DNA of 5,987 nt from Treponema sp. GTDB taxonomy: Bacteria > Spirochaetota > Spirochaetia > Treponematales > Breznakiellaceae. Made by a program: the position numbers and the translations under genes. The stretch spans positions 1 to 5,987 of the forward strand of contig JAISOQ010000181.1 of assembly GCA_031275515.1 (NCBI GenBank), given 5' to 3'. Numbering within the stretch: the stretch's first letter is position 1; each line of letters begins with the position of its first letter. The notes beneath the pieces were generated by a model, which saw only the letters and a list, made by a program, of their open reading frames with translations, was not told the origin of the DNA and did no database searches. Shown here one piece after another: positions 5,979-5,987 of this stretch.

Positions 5979-5987
5979 CCCCGGCGG

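Noticed and set aside
1..5987. CRISPR array, tRNA, rRNA, insertion sequence or phage genes
   Set aside because: No regularly spaced repeats, RNA gene signatures, transposase motifs or terminal repeats were seen. Nearly all the sequence is accounted for by the five minus-strand genes.

Overview
The window holds one head-to-tail gene cluster read entirely from the minus strand, right to left. It starts at a strong sigma70-type promoter near the right edge and runs off the left edge inside its last visible gene. In transcription order the genes are: (1) a 914-residue fusion of an SCP2-like domain, a Gfo/Idh/MocA oxidoreductase and an M24 metallopeptidase-fold enzyme (5877-3133); (2) a BKACE/DUF849 beta-keto acid cleavage family protein (3061-2261); (3) a classical short-chain dehydrogenase/reductase (2241-1471); (4) a GntR-family regulator with an FCD ligand-binding domain (1474-752); (5) an NAD-dependent epimerase/dehydratase, cut by the window edge (752-1). 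Gaps are 71 nt, 19 nt, a 4-nt ATGA overlap and a 1-nt TAATG overlap. I see no terminator inside, so a single transcript is likely.

Organism: moderately GC-rich coding sequence, AT-rich promoter DNA, strong AAGGAG/GGAGG ribosome binding sites and near-consensus sigma70 boxes point to a bacterium. The enzyme mix (BKACE, SDR, Gfo/Idh/MocA, FCD-GntR) is common in heterotrophs and in anaerobes such as Bacillota or Spirochaetes, but nothing here fixes the phylum.

Control: a 19-bp inverted repeat (TGGTAA-N7-TTACCA) lies right after the -10 box, where a repressor would block initiation. The GntR/FCD protein encoded in the same cluster is the natural candidate to bind it and release it when a pathway metabolite occupies the FCD pocket. 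This link is inferred.

Function: the cluster looks like a catabolic pathway for an unidentified small organic acid or amino/sugar acid derivative. Oxidation steps (Gfo/Idh/MocA and SDR) would produce keto groups, the M24 enzyme would hydrolyse or lyse a C-N or similar bond, and the BKACE protein would cleave a beta-keto acid with acetyl-CoA. The substrate cannot be read from the sequence. The most unusual parts are the three-domain fusion, a complete ribosome binding site and ATG at its internal M24 junction, a BKACE protein with atypical residues around its metal site, and an M24 enzyme that keeps all five metal ligands but lacks the usual Pro-His substrate segment.
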